Source of the DNA: Amphimedon queenslandica | Taxonomy: Eukaryota; Porifera; Demospongiae; Haplosclerida; Niphatidae | Assembly (NCBI RefSeq): GCF_000090795.2 | Contig: NW_003546625.1 | Location: forward strand, 40,956-61,846 | Reading direction: 5' to 3' | Length of the DNA stretch: 20,891 bases | Shown: positions 1 to 9,400 of the stretch, in pieces | How positions within the stretch are numbered: position 1 is the first letter of the stretch | How the letters are laid out: the number at the start of each line of letters is the position of its first letter | Made by a program: the position numbers and the translations under genes | The notes under the pieces: generated by a model | What the model was told of the DNA's origin: nothing | What the model saw: only the letters and a program-made list of their open reading frames with translations | Databases searched by the model: none

Positions 1-90
1 TTTCATGCAGTTTCTATGCTAATTTTTTTGGGAAACCCAGGTTCCAATGTTGTGTTTGGCAGGAGAGTGTTGTTAACCCAGTGACAAAAG

Positions 91-643
91 CTACCATTCT
101 GTAAGATTTGGCATACCTTTCACATTACTGTTCAGGCGGATGTACTTCTTTGCTTTTGCATTAAGATGTTCCTTCTCCCAAATAATTCCAGATCTCTCGT
201 ATTTTCCTTGCTTACTCTCAGGAATACTACAACTATGAGAATAAAAATAGGACTTCCATTCTCTAATTGTAAGATCAGACTTTCCTACCATAATCCAACA
301 ATTTCTGCTGTCTTAGTTTCGCCTAAAGCGAAGTGTTTTGTTAACTGACAATACAGAAACAAACCTAGCGACACCTTGTCATCCCAATCAAGTTGTAGTA
401 CCCAATTTTCACAGAAATTTCTACAAGGTAGTCTGTATCACTCATTATTGAGCTACTTAAGTCAAAGGAGGAGTCTACAGTTTCATCTTCAGTGTCTAAG
501 GCATCATCTGACATATTAACTAAATCATTCATATTATCACTACCACAATCACTACTTTTCATTGCTTACTTGCGTTTCAAGACATCTCTACCCTTCCTAA
601 GGGACTCTTCCAACTTTTTCTTTCTCTTTGACTTAGGAGGCAT
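91..643 (-). pseudogene. Gene B: N-terminal fragment of an HTH transposase-like protein
   Basis: The minus-strand frame starts at ATG 643 with a basic N-terminus (MPPKSKRKKK), followed by an acidic, Ser-rich stretch. It then passes through DWDDKVSLGLFLYCQ, ETKTAEIVGL, GKSDLTIREWKSYF, PESKQGKYERSG and KGMPNLTE. As I recall them, such blocks (homeodomain-like HTH region, then an ESRQG-Y-RSG segment) begin long proteins repeated in many invertebrate genomes that carry a DDE-like C-terminal half. Here only about 180 residues remain and the catalytic half is missing. Damage: an in-frame TAA near 568 and frameshifts near 400 and 290. The frame ends at TAG 91-93, just inside the possible TTAA terminus at 77. 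The loss could reflect deletion up to the element end, or the remaining exons may lie left of the window, although the local splice donor would be weak. It diverges from gene C across a gap of about 490 bp. Confidence 0.6.
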
Positions 644-1121
644 CACACAATTAAAGAAAAAAGGTAAACAAGAAAATTATAAGCAAATCCATCATTTAAT
701 TCTTTGCATCATAACGCATCATAACCACTAATAACATTAATAAAATGGCGCCAATAGTGATTACTTTTAAGAATATGTTAAGATTTCCTGAATGAAAGTT
801 CAAACAATAAAAGTGGTAACATTTCTGAAGAGATAATGATAATACACTAATTTGGAGAAAATTCTGTTGAAAAATTTTTCATTTTACACAAGATTTGGCC
901 GAAAATCAATTTTGGAAGTACATGCCTTGTTGCACTATAGACTTCTCCTTTTCTAAGTATAATTTTAATAACAATATGTTTGACAAACATTTACAATTAC
1001 TTTTCTGAACTATAGAGCAACTTAAAAGCTGTAAAGAGTAAGTAAAGAGCAGTGAAAATCACTTTGTCTTCGATGTAGTTGCCAGTTGCTGCTGTAATAA
1101 ATTTGAAGCAAAGTGAGCAGT
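644..1121. other. Intergenic spacer between divergent genes B and C
   Basis: This AT-rich stretch separates the ATG of gene B (643, minus) from that of gene C (1138, plus). No coding block or repeat stands out. Its head-to-head position makes it the candidate bidirectional promoter of the two genes, which is inference from layout only. Confidence 0.4.
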
Positions 1122-1133
1122 TGCGCATGCGCG
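1122..1133 (+). promoter_or_regulatory. NRF1-like palindromic site at the gene C start
   Basis: TGCGCATGCGCG at 1122-1133 fits the NRF1 consensus YGCGCAYGCGCR exactly and contains the perfect palindrome GCGCATGCGC. It lies 4 bp before ATG 1138, in a GC-poor setting where such a CpG-rich 12-mer is unlikely. NRF1-type sites occur near many animal transcription starts. The role here is inferred. Confidence 0.45.
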
Positions 1134-1137
1134 TATC

Positions 1138-1275
1138 ATGGCTGTTGTCACCACACTCACTAACTTTAAGATGGCCACTGCATTAGAACACTACCAGTGT
1201 GAAATTAATAGCTGTCTATTTGTCTCTCTGACTGTTAATGAGCTTTTAAGACACTACCGGGTTGCTCATAAGAAT
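1138..1275 (+). pseudogene. Gene C, 5' piece: C2H2 zinc-finger N-terminus, cut by the hAT insertion
   Basis: The frame opens at ATG 1138 (an alternative is ATG 1171) and reads through HYQCEINSCLFVSLTVNELL and RHYRVAHKNN. This gives Cys-x4-Cys and His-x4-His spacing, the pattern of a C2H2 finger. The reading is broken at the duplicated octamer AACTTTAC (1276-1283) by the hAT element and resumes at 3588 with a second finger-like unit (CCVAGCEEKF, then LVSHIYRVYR). Tandem degenerate C2H2 fingers at the N-terminus fit the metazoan family recognised from the PHDIMHD block further on. The NRF1-like site lies directly upstream. The continuity across 1275 and 3588 is direct, since removing the hAT and one duplication rejoins the finger region. 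Confidence 0.65.
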
Positions 1276-1283
1276 AACTTTAC
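1276..1283. repeat. hAT target-site duplication, left copy
   Basis: The octamer AACTTTAC directly precedes the hAT terminus TAGAGTTGTAC and recurs at 3580-3587 directly after the other terminus. An 8-bp duplication is the hAT signature. Confidence 0.93.
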
Positions 1284-1458
1284 TAGAGTTGTACCGATAT
1301 TGACATCGGCAATCGGTTAGAGCCGATTTTGTTGCATTTTAAAAAATATCGGTATTGGTGTGTGACTTACCATGTGTGCCGATTTTTAATAACTATTAAT
1401 AACTACTGCACATGCACATTAAGAAACAACAAATCACATGCATTGTAGCCTATTCAAG

Positions 1459-3440
1459 ATGGCCTACAAAAGGAAATCTGTCATTTAGCTTTTCTTTACT
1501 CTTGAAGAAGATACTAAGTTTGCAAAATGCAACACTTGTAAAGAGATGGTAGACAGAGGCGGCAAATCTACTAAAGCTTTTACCCCAACTAACCTGGTGA
1601 ATCACCTTCAGAAGCATCACAAGGAAGAGTTCGAAAATTGAGAAAAAGAGGAATCTACAAGGAAGGATAAGCAGCAATCTTCACTGAAGCAACTTACTTT
1701 GAAGGAGGCATCCGACAAAGTAAGGCTTTGGGATATTAATGATCATAGAGCACAGACAGTTCATCAGCGTGTGATGGAAATGATAGCATTTGATACACAG
1801 CCTATTTCAGTAGTGGAGGATGTTGGATTCACTCATCTACTTCAAGTCTTGGAACCAAGATATAAACTGCCTAGTAGACAGTATATAACAACTAAAATAC
1901 TTCCAGAAACTTATGAACATGTTTTGAAAAGTGTCAAATGTGTTCTTGATTATGGCCGGTTCTACAGTGTCATAACAGATGTATGGAGTGCCGATAATGC
2001 TTGTGCTTCTCTTCTTAGCTTCACAGCACTCTGGCTAACAGACTCATTCCAACAAAAGTGTGCTGTATTAAATGACTTACCTCTGGAAGAGTCACACACA
2101 GGATTGTAACTAGCAAGTAAATATAAAAAAATTTTATCAAAATTGGAGATTCCTTATGAAAGGGTGCATTTAGTATTGCGAGATAATGCTGCAAGTATGG
2201 AGAAAGCAATGCAAGATGCTTCTCTCCCTTCGTTTGATTGTTTTGCACATTCACTTTACATAGTTGTAGAAGAGGGAGTTACTTCTCAGAGAGCTGTAAT
2301 AGATATTCTTTCTATTTGCAGCAAATTGGTGGGACACTTCAAGCAATCTACTACAGCATACAGTCATTTTCACGAAATTCAAAAGCGTCTTGAAATACCT
2401 ATTCACATACTACAACAAGATGTCCCTACATGGTGGAATTTAAGCTACTACATGCTTCATTCAGTTTTGGAACAAAAAATGGCACTAGCTGCCAATGCTA
2501 CTGAAAAGAGCAGTGTAACTGTACTAACACCTTACCAGCTGGTTTTAGCTCACAAAGTTGTTGAAGCACTACAACCTGTAGAAGAAATCACTAAATCAAT
2601 ATCAAGCAACACAGCCACAATAGGTATTGTTTTTCCATTGATAAGAATGCTGATAAAACCTTAGAAAAACACCACAATGATGCAGGAGTTAGGACTATGA
2701 AAAGAGAAATGTTAGATGCTATCAAGAGAAGATTTAATGGGATAGAAGAAAAAAGTATGCTGCTATTGCTACTCTAGTTACTGGATCCTTACTTCAAAGG
2801 CAAGTTTTTTTCTGGCCATGAACAAAGAGAATGCAAAGTTATTATTGATGGAGGAATTAAAGAAGGAATTAGACACAAGAGAAGAAAGGCCTGTCAGTCT
2901 AGAGCCAAGTGAAAGACCTTGTAAATAACAGAAGATATGAGAGGTTTGTGCTGACATCATTGAAGAGAGTACTTAAAAGACAAGTTTTTTTCTGGCCATG
3001 AACAAAGAGAAAATGCAAAGTTATTATTGATGGAGAAATTAAAGGAGTTAGACACAAGAGAAGAAAGGCCTGTCAGTCTAGAGCCAAGTGAAAGACCTTG
3101 TAAATAACAGAAGATATGAGAGGTTCGTGCTGACATCATTGAATAGAGTGGTGGAAGTGTAACAAGTGAAAAACAAGAACTGGAATTATATTTGTCTGAA
3201 CCACTCATTGAACTTGAGGTTGATACTTGCCTTTGGTGGGGTGATAATGCAAAAAGATACCCTTCCCTTTCCACTATTGCACGTCAGTATTTGAGTGCTC
3301 CACCGACTTCTGTTTCTTCAGAATGCCTTTTCTCTAGAGCAAGCAATATGTATCATAATAAGCAAAACCGTCTCCATCCTGAACGTGCAGAAACTCTTCT
3401 CTTATTAAAACTAACTTCTCTCATTACATTGAACAATTAA
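1459..3440 (+). pseudogene. hAT family transposase (ZBED-like), degraded
   Basis: From ATG 1459 a single frame runs to 2664 with stops at 1486, 1639, 2107 and 2662. It starts MAYKRKSV. A BED zinc finger follows (CNTCKEMV near 1530, then NHLQKHHKEEF near 1600). The RNase H-like catalytic core shows its first Asp in VITDVWSADN (codon 1978), its second in LVLRDNAASM (codon 2182), the CFAHSLY motif near 2240, and DVPTWWNLSYYML near 2420. The C-terminal dimerisation region at 3192-3440 has CLWWGDNAKRYP, ARQYLSAPPTSVSSE and CLFSRASNM, with the catalytic Glu at codon 3321. Between 2665 and 3190 the frame is broken and contains a 180-bp tandem duplication. The intact protein would have been roughly 600-650 residues. 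The frame and motif order are seen. The ZBED-like hAT assignment rests on family knowledge. Confidence 0.92.
2791..3149 (+). repeat. Tandem duplication (2 x about 180 bp) inside the hAT transposase
   Basis: Copy 1 spans 2791-2970 and copy 2 spans 2971-3149. Both begin ACTT, then CAAGTTTTTTTCTGGCCATG, and end with a GACATCATTGAA-type stretch. They are nearly identical apart from a few substitutions and small indels, so the duplication is recent relative to the hAT coding decay. It duplicates the linker between the catalytic core and the dimerisation domain. Confidence 0.93.
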
Positions 3441-3579
3441 GGAACACATAATTTTAATTAATCTTTTTTTTATTTGTGAAAACTTTAAAATCGGTATCGG
3501 TGATGTATATCGGCTTCTTTTAGCATTGCAAATCGGCTAAATCGGTAAATGCAAAAATAGTAATACCAGTACAACTCTA

Positions 3580-3587
3580 AACTTTAC
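3580..3587. repeat. hAT target-site duplication, right copy
   Basis: AACTTTAC is identical to 1276-1283 and abuts the right hAT terminus. Confidence 0.93.
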
Positions 3588-5495
3588 TTTGTCAAAGTGC
3601 TGTGTGGCTGGTTGTGAAGAGAAATTTTGAACATTTGCTGGTTTAGTGTCTCACATTTACAGAGTTTATCGCCAGATGCAAGCAAACACTAACTCCAGCA
3701 GTATACACCAATGAATAGAAGACCCAGATGAGTGTACATTTGTTTGTGAAGCTGAGCCTCAAACTGACTTGGAAAGTGATATATAGGAACTGATATTGTT
3801 CAGCAAAAGAGAATCTCTGCCTTGTTCATTTAAAAATAAAGCAGAAACACCGTCTTTCACAAATAGCAATAGATGATATAGCCTTAAGTATAGCCAAGCT
3901 ATTTTTGATCAGAATGTTTCACGCTTGCATGCTGGAATCCAACAAAAGCTAGCAGAAACTGGGTCGGATCCTAAAGTGGCCGTAGAAATCGATTCAGTCA
4001 TTTCAGAATTAAAAGATCCATTTACATGACTTGAAACGAAGTATTTCCAATCTCAATACTTTAATGAGACACTTGATATTCCTGTAAGTTTTAGCATGCA
4101 GCTGCTTTTCATTATTAACTCTTTGTTCTTTTCCATTTGCATTGTGTTTTACTTTATGCTAACTCTTTATTTTTATAGGCAGTTCTTGCAAAAAAGATAG
4201 GTGCACAATACTTTACTAATACTGGATCAGGAGCAAGGAGAAAAATTCTTACATCTGATAGTTTCCATTACGTATCAATTCTTGACACCCTTGCTGTGTG
4301 CTGCTAAAAAATGAGTCTGTTTGTGCGTATCTTTCAAAGAATAAGGAGCGTGTCCCTGGAGTTCATCAGGACTTCAACGATGGCAGTATTGCCCAAAGTC
4401 ATCCTGTTTTAAGTATCCTTCGTGTCTAAAACTAGTGGCATACTATGACGAGTTGGAAATTTGCAATCCACTTGCATCCAGTGACAATGAACACCAGTTA
4501 TGTATTGTATTTTTTTTCAGTTGCGAACATAAACCCTAAAGAACGCTCCACTTTTAAAGCTATTTTTCTCTCTACAATAACAAAAGTCAGCATTGTAGAA
4601 GCTCATGGTATTGATGCTATACTTAAACCATTTGTTGACGATTTGAATGTTTTAGGAACTACTGGCATCACTGTTACAGTTAATCAAGAAGCAAAAAATA
4701 ACCATTGTGCTTTACTAGCATTTTTTGCGGACAACTTTGCTAGTCATAGTATTGGCGGCTTCAAAGAATCAATGTCCTTCACAAAACAATTTTCCGTACA
4801 TGTTTAACTGATAGAAATGACTCATACAACTATTTCACGGAAGTAGAATTTCATTTTAGATCACCATCAGAGCATATCAGACAATGTGAAGAAGTTCTGA
4901 ATGATCAGACGAAGTCAATGGAGCATGGTGTGAATAGAAATAGCATATTGAATAACGTTGGATTTTCTGTAATAACGGGACTGCCTCATGATATCATGCA
5001 TGACATGCTGGATGGTGTTGCAATTCATGAAACCCATCTTTTTCTACAACATTGTTTTGCATTAAGGTACATTACATTGGAACAAATAAATGATCGACTT
5101 GATTATGGGTACAGTGTGTCAGCAAAGCTTCCTTTATTAAATAATAGGTGTTTTTTATAGAATCTCAAAATACAGATGTCTGCTGCTGAGATGATGACTT
5201 TCATTCATATCTTGCTGATAATAGTTGGTGACAAAATTCCATCTGATGATTTAAATTATCAATGCTTTCTGGTGTTTTTACAAATATTTAAAATTCGTAT
5301 AGCTCCAGTTGTTACAGATCGTACTATACTATATTTACGTGTATTAAGTGAAGAGCATCATACCTTGTTTTGTCAAGTTTATTCAAATGAAATTTTTATT
5401 CCGAAACTTTATTTCATGGTGCATTACCCACTGCAAATTCTGCGTCACAGTCCATTAGTTCGTTCCTTGACAATGAGACAAGAAGGAAAGCTTAA
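3588..5495 (+). pseudogene. Gene C, central piece: TNP2-like transposase relic with PHDIMHD motif
   Basis: It resumes after the hAT with a second zinc-finger-like unit (CCVAGCEEKF). An exon follows to a donor at 4084, then a 95-bp GT-AG intron (4084-4178), then YFTNTGSGARRKILTSDS and LVAYYDELEICNPLASS. After a frameshift in a T8 run near 4512-4519 it reads VANINPKERSTF, ALLAFFADNFASHSIGGFKE, FCRTCLTDRN, NRNSILNNVGF, LPHDIMHDMLDGV (near 4981-5022), LILMVHYP-like FMVHYPLQILRHSPLVRS and MRQEGKLNFL. This block order matches a large repeated invertebrate protein family. The ADN-GGF block followed by a Cys pair resembles the catalytic core of TNP2/KDZ-type transposases (inference). Damage includes several stops (for example TAG 5158), a frameshift at the CRTC motif near 4795, and the Mutator insertion at 5504. 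Confidence 0.72.
4084..4178 (+). other. GT-AG intron in gene C
   Basis: GTAAGT at 4084 and TTTTTATAG ending at 4178 delimit a 95-bp T-rich intron. Coding-like sequence lies on both sides (ETLDIP before, LAKKIGAQYFTNTG after). It shows that gene C was a spliced eukaryotic gene. Confidence 0.7.
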
Positions 5496-5503
5496 TTTTT
5501 TAA
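5496..5503. repeat. Mutator-like element target-site duplication, left copy
   Basis: TTTTTTAA directly precedes the terminus GGCAGTGTCTAC and recurs at 8879-8886 directly after the other terminus. Confidence 0.88.
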
Positions 5504-6610
5504 GGCAGTGTCTACTGTGCCGGTACCGGTACCCAATTTAGAGTGCCGGTAGATCACTTCATACACTATTTTTAACCCTTTGAATATATTTTCTATTTTA
5601 AACCCTATATGTAATTAATTTTTAACTCTTGACCAATGAAATCATTATATCTAATCAAAAAATTGTCTTTTATTATCCGTGACAATCTAAACACAACCAA
5701 TACTTAAATTTTGGCTGCCATTTCAGTCCCAAACATTTTAAATGAATTCAATTTAAACAATGATCAAACACTACAGAAATGCCTTCACCAATGTCTTTTG
5801 AACACATTTTACAGATGTACTTCACATCTTCCTTCATTTTTTAAAGTACATTCTCCACTGGCAGCCATCCATTGAAAGTAAAATACTTGCGTACAAGATA
5901 ATAATCAACATTTTTCATCCAAAATAGCAGTAGGCACATATTCTGGCCGTAATTCTGCCTCATCTTCAATCAGAGAATTAGAACTTCTAACTCTTCTAAA
6001 AACATCTTTATCAACTAACATCTCCAAAAGCACTAGGAATAAAAATATAATTAGTATATTGGGACTAACTTTCTTCTTTGGTCCAGGAGCTCAATTTAAG
6101 AAATGGTAGTAATTTGTCATTTGTTCTCCTGTTTTTTTGATGGAAGGCGTATCACAGTTAAATCACGCCCTTTAGGACGTCTTCTTTTACTCATAGTAGG
6201 AGGCACAGTAATATCTATTAAATTTAACACTAGTTGGTTGCACAATATTAAAACTTACTGTGTAATGAAGACAATGGGACAGTTGGAGAAAGGGATGATG
6301 ACGTACATGAAGGAACTAATGCAAATGATGGTAAACTGACTGAAGATGTAAAAGTATTAGTTGAAGCAAGTAATTAATGATGAAGAGTGAGTGATTTGAG
6401 AGTTTAATGATGAAGCAATATGTGTAAATGTCACAATAGATGAAGTAATACTTGTTGATAATGTGTTTAAAGGTACTGATGCTGTATGATGCTGTTCTGG
6501 TACTGATCTCTCAATGACTGGAGCTGGAGGCTCTTTTATATGCATGTCTTCACAAGAATCCTCACAACTGTCATCACTTACGTCATAATTCAGTCCATTG
6601 TCACCATCAC

Positions 6611-6664
6611 CTACATGTATAGATTCATTTAAATATAGCATAAAATCACACTAAATTAACTCAC
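6611..6664 (-). other. 54-bp intron in the MULE gene
   Basis: On the minus strand the donor GTGAGT starts at 6664 and the acceptor TGTAG ends at 6611. It joins VKVKVIMEG to the acidic exon GDGDNGLNYDVSDDS. Confidence 0.6.
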
Positions 6665-8073
6665 CTTCCATAATTACTTTAACTTTTACTCCCTTTTCCC
6701 ATAATGTAGCTAACTCTTTTAGTGTATCATGTCAATAATTGTAACCTCGAGATCTATCTTCTGAGGCTAGAGCTGTTAGCTTTGTTGTAACTTTGGACAC
6801 TGCATGAAACATTTCCATCTATAATAATGAATAAAAAGTATTCATATTACTGTACACGTGTTACTACAGTTACATGTACCTGTGAGAGGACTCTTCCTTG
6901 ATTTAACAGAGTGAATACTAACATTTGAAGAAGCAGACTCAGCTTGAAATGTATCATTGCCATCACGAGTTTGAAGGATTCTCAGATTTGCTCTGCAGTA
7001 GGATGAAGACCATCTTTTATCACATAAAGACTCATCATATAAATCCAAACCAAGATGTGTACGAACAGAGAATATATGTCTGCAACGGAGTCATAGTGAG
7101 AGGAAAAAACAGCATGAACAACTGTCTGGAGTAACTTTTATGTTATGTCCATGGTATGTGACAGTGAATGATGTAGATGTGCTTTTCAACTGCACATTTG
7201 AATATAAATCTAAATTTTGATGAACAAAATTGAAAGCATACGGTGTCAAAAATTTTATATAATCAACATAGGAAGCATTCTTTGTAGAATAAAAAATGGG
7301 AACTTTCTGTGAGACGAGCTGCTTTGTGATTCCTTTCTGAACACATTAACCAAAGAATAATAAAAATTTTTGATGAAATCTTCTAGTGATGAATTTCTCC
7401 TAATCACAGACTTCAGCTTCAAATTGATGCATTGAAGTCTGTTTTTGGTGGAATTCATAAAAGTGCCAGTGCTAAACTTCATGCCCATAGTCTATTGACT
7501 TTTAATGGGATGCCACTCAGAATCGAAGTATTGTGTAACAGCTGGGGATATACTTTCACTTAAACGCTTATATAAATCTTTGTGACAGGCTTCATTCTCT
7601 GCATATGCCATTTGTTGAAGAAGAGAGAGGCATATATCTCTTTGTCCAGGTGTAATTCCCATTTTGTTAATCATAGTTTCCCATTGAAAACTTTTAAAGC
7701 AATGAAAGAGGCAAATTAGGAGTTGTGAATCTGTAAGCTTGGGTTGCTATAACTTCTTTCTCAGTGATATCTTTGTCAGATATTACTACACGAATGGACT
7801 GCTATTGAGGGTTGTGATTCTTGAAGAAAGTAATCATACATTTAAGTGACAACTGGTTTTCTTCCAGTAAAAGAAACACGGCTACTATCTTGCTTTGTCC
7901 ATTCCCATCTTCACATAATAATAAATAAACTGGAAATCTGATTTGAAGTAGTCTATACGTAGCATCAATAAATAAGATTGCAGGATATGCAGCAAACATA
8001 TCTTTCATCTCCTTGTCCTGAAAAAAGGTACCAGTAAGCAAGGAATCTTCATTTGCAACATCAACAGCTGCTC

Positions 8074-8133
8074 CTAAAATAAGGAAATAAATACAGACTA
8101 AAATATTTATTAATTAATGCATACAGAACATAC
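8074..8133 (-). other. 60-bp intron in the MULE gene
   Basis: On the minus strand the donor GTATGT starts at 8133 and the acceptor TTTTAG ends at 8074. It joins KLTDKHG to AAVDVANEDSLLTGTF, just upstream of the catalytic core. Confidence 0.65.
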
Positions 8134-8878
8134 CATGCTTGTCAGTCAATTTCTTGACACAAGCTTTCAGATCATTCCGGCTAGCACTTGACTTTGATTT
8201 GGACACAATGTTCTGAGATCCTTTAGTAAAACCTGTTTTCAAGTAATACATGTCTTCTTGTTTTTACCATTTTCTTATTAGCCTTGAGAGCAAGTAACAT
8301 GTCTACTTCAAGCTTTTCAGTGCTATTTAGCACTGTTTCTTGATGCAAAAACTTGTGCAGAAGCTCTATGTACACGTAATAAAAATTTAAATACATGTAC
8401 AACAAGCAACCTCATTAGTATCTTGATTGTGTTCCAGACAGACATTTTGTACTTCAAGAAGATTACCATCCTTTGTTGCTACACAATTTATTTTTACTGG
8501 GCAATCTCTTTTAAATGTACTACGAATACAGTACAAATCAGTATACTATGTAACTCAATGATTTGTCTAAACTTCTTACCCCCATGAATGCAACAATAAG
8601 TAATGTCGTTCAATTATCTGGATTCAAGCCTCCTTTTAGCAGTTTCAACTGTATGACTGTCTCTGATCCAGAACTTCACATAATTAGACTTCTCATATGC
8701 ACTTATCTGGCTTTTGAGGTCATCAAAAGAGGAAAAAAGCTGACCAACATGAAAAGAGGAGTTTTCAGACATAGGACGTGTAATGGGCAATGGTAGTGGA
8801 GGGGTTACAAAAATAGGGCATCACATGATCAACCAGCACTCAAAAATGGATGCCGGTACCGGCACTGTAGACACTGCC

Positions 8879-8886
8879 TTTTTTAA
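8879..8886. repeat. Mutator-like element target-site duplication, right copy
   Basis: TTTTTTAA is identical to 5496-5503 and abuts the right terminus. Confidence 0.88.
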
Positions 8887-9400
8887 ACAAGCAGCACACT
8901 CTTGTAACTTTATAAATATTACTTTAACATTAGCTAAGCATCATCAGTTATGGCTAGCATATCATTTTCAAACAGAAAGTTTGCTAGCACAGGAATTCAA
9001 TTTTGGCCCAGTTGTAAGAAAGGGAAACTAAGTTATGAGACTGAGGATATTGAGAGAGGGTTATTTTACATGTAGTTACAGCAGAGATGCTACTGTTATA
9101 AAGTTTAAGTGGCTTAAGCTGAACTCGAATAAGTACATGTCTAACAATTTCTTTATTGTATTGAATCTTATAGACAATGAGCCACAGTTTGGTAAAGTAC
9201 TTGAAATTCTACAAATTAATAAGAAACATTTATTTTCATTAGTTTCCGTCTATAACTGTCTGTTGTATGATCCCTACATTTTGAGTTACACTGTAGCTGA
9301 GGCATCCTCTGTCCAAGTCGTTCCTGTCAAGTCTTCGAAATATCCTTCAGTTCTTCATTCCTTTAGGAACAAAGAAAATGAATTATGTTTTGCTCATTAA
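8887..9400 (+). pseudogene. Gene C, 3' piece: C-terminal region
   Basis: After the MULE the reading continues as FKQAAHSCNFINITLTLAKH and HQLWLAYHF, the segment expected right after the MRQEGKLNF block at 5495. It then runs through NEPQFGKVLEIL, LFSLVSVYNCLLYDPYILSY, SSVQVVPVKSSKYPSVLHSF and RNKENELCFAH, stopping at 9398-9400. One in-frame stop lies at 9029-9031. Rejoining the two sides of the MULE is off by one base from the apparent family frame. This could be a T-run indel before or after insertion. With the other two pieces, gene C would have coded for roughly 900 residues. Confidence 0.62.

Larger units (their letters stand above)
1284..3579 (+). mobile_element. hAT transposon with BED-finger transposase relic
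   Basis: The termini are TAGAGTTGTACCGATAT at 1284 and its imperfect inverse ending ACAACTCTA at 3579. They are flanked by perfect 8-bp duplications AACTTTAC (1276-1283, 3580-3587). The 2296-bp element carries a plus-strand transposase pseudogene and an internal tandem duplication. Subterminal zones at both ends are rich in ATCGG/CCGAT repeats (about 1294-1385 and 3490-3546), probably transposase-binding motifs. It is inserted in the zinc-finger region of gene C in the same orientation. Exact duplications indicate an insertion younger than gene C, but the transposase is already dead. Confidence 0.93.
5673..8772 (-). pseudogene. MULE transposase (ZSWIM-like) with SWIM zinc finger and C-terminal PHD finger, degraded
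   Basis: Start ATG 8772 (MSENSSFHVGQLFSSFDDLK). In order on the minus strand: an N-terminal block VKFWIRDSHTVETAKRR and CCIHGGKKF (to about 8575); TFKRDCPVKINC near 8500; a helical exon LEVDMLLALKANKKMVK (about 8270-8330); and after a 60-bp intron (8074-8133) the MULE core with ILFIDATYRL, CEDGNGQSKIVAVFLL and VVISDKDITEKEV (first and second Asp). Then come YFDSEWHPIKSQ near 7500 and FSTGTFMNSTKNRLQ to 7260. The SWIM finger has DSCSCC and CRHIF (about 7130-7070), with GLDLYDESLCDKRW after it. A 54-bp intron (6611-6664) precedes an acidic Ser/Thr-rich exon. A basic block RRRPKGRDLTVIRLP (about 6200) and a PHD finger (5837-5673: YICKMC, DHCLN, HLKCLGL, WLCLDC) follow. Several stops and frameshifts are present, and one PHD cysteine reads Phe. 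Residues are seen; family names come from knowledge. Confidence 0.85.
5504..8878 (-). mobile_element. Mutator-like (MULE) transposon with SWIM and PHD-finger gene
   Basis: Termini: GGCAGTGTCTACTGTGCCGG from 5504, and the inverse of GGCAGTGTCTACAGTGCCGG ending at 8878. Inverted similarity continues for about 53 bp with some mismatches, reaching ATCA on both sides. Both termini contain the palindrome CCGGTACCGG. An 8-bp duplication TTTTTTAA flanks the element, within the 8-10 bp range usual for MULEs. The 3375-bp element carries one degraded multi-exon gene on the minus strand (8772 to about 5673). It inserted in gene C just before the conserved block that continues as FKQAAHSCNF at 8882. Confidence 0.92.

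Noticed and set aside
4445..4535. MTSWKFAIHLHP as the start of a gene, or TTTTTTTTCAG as a splice acceptor
   Set aside because: The preceding frame LVAYYDELEICNPLASSDNE fits the family and joins VANINPKERST by a single-base slip in the T8 run, so it is neither a start nor an intron end.
8515..8580. An apparent GT-AG intron after CCIHGG in the MULE gene
   Set aside because: The sequence after the donor still reads GGKKFR, a conserved continuation, and the acceptor would not restore frame. A frameshift is more likely.
8563..9031. Plus-strand open frames across the right MULE end
   Set aside because: They read antisense to the MULE gene and then enter gene C across the terminal repeat. Only the part after 8886 belongs to a real family block.
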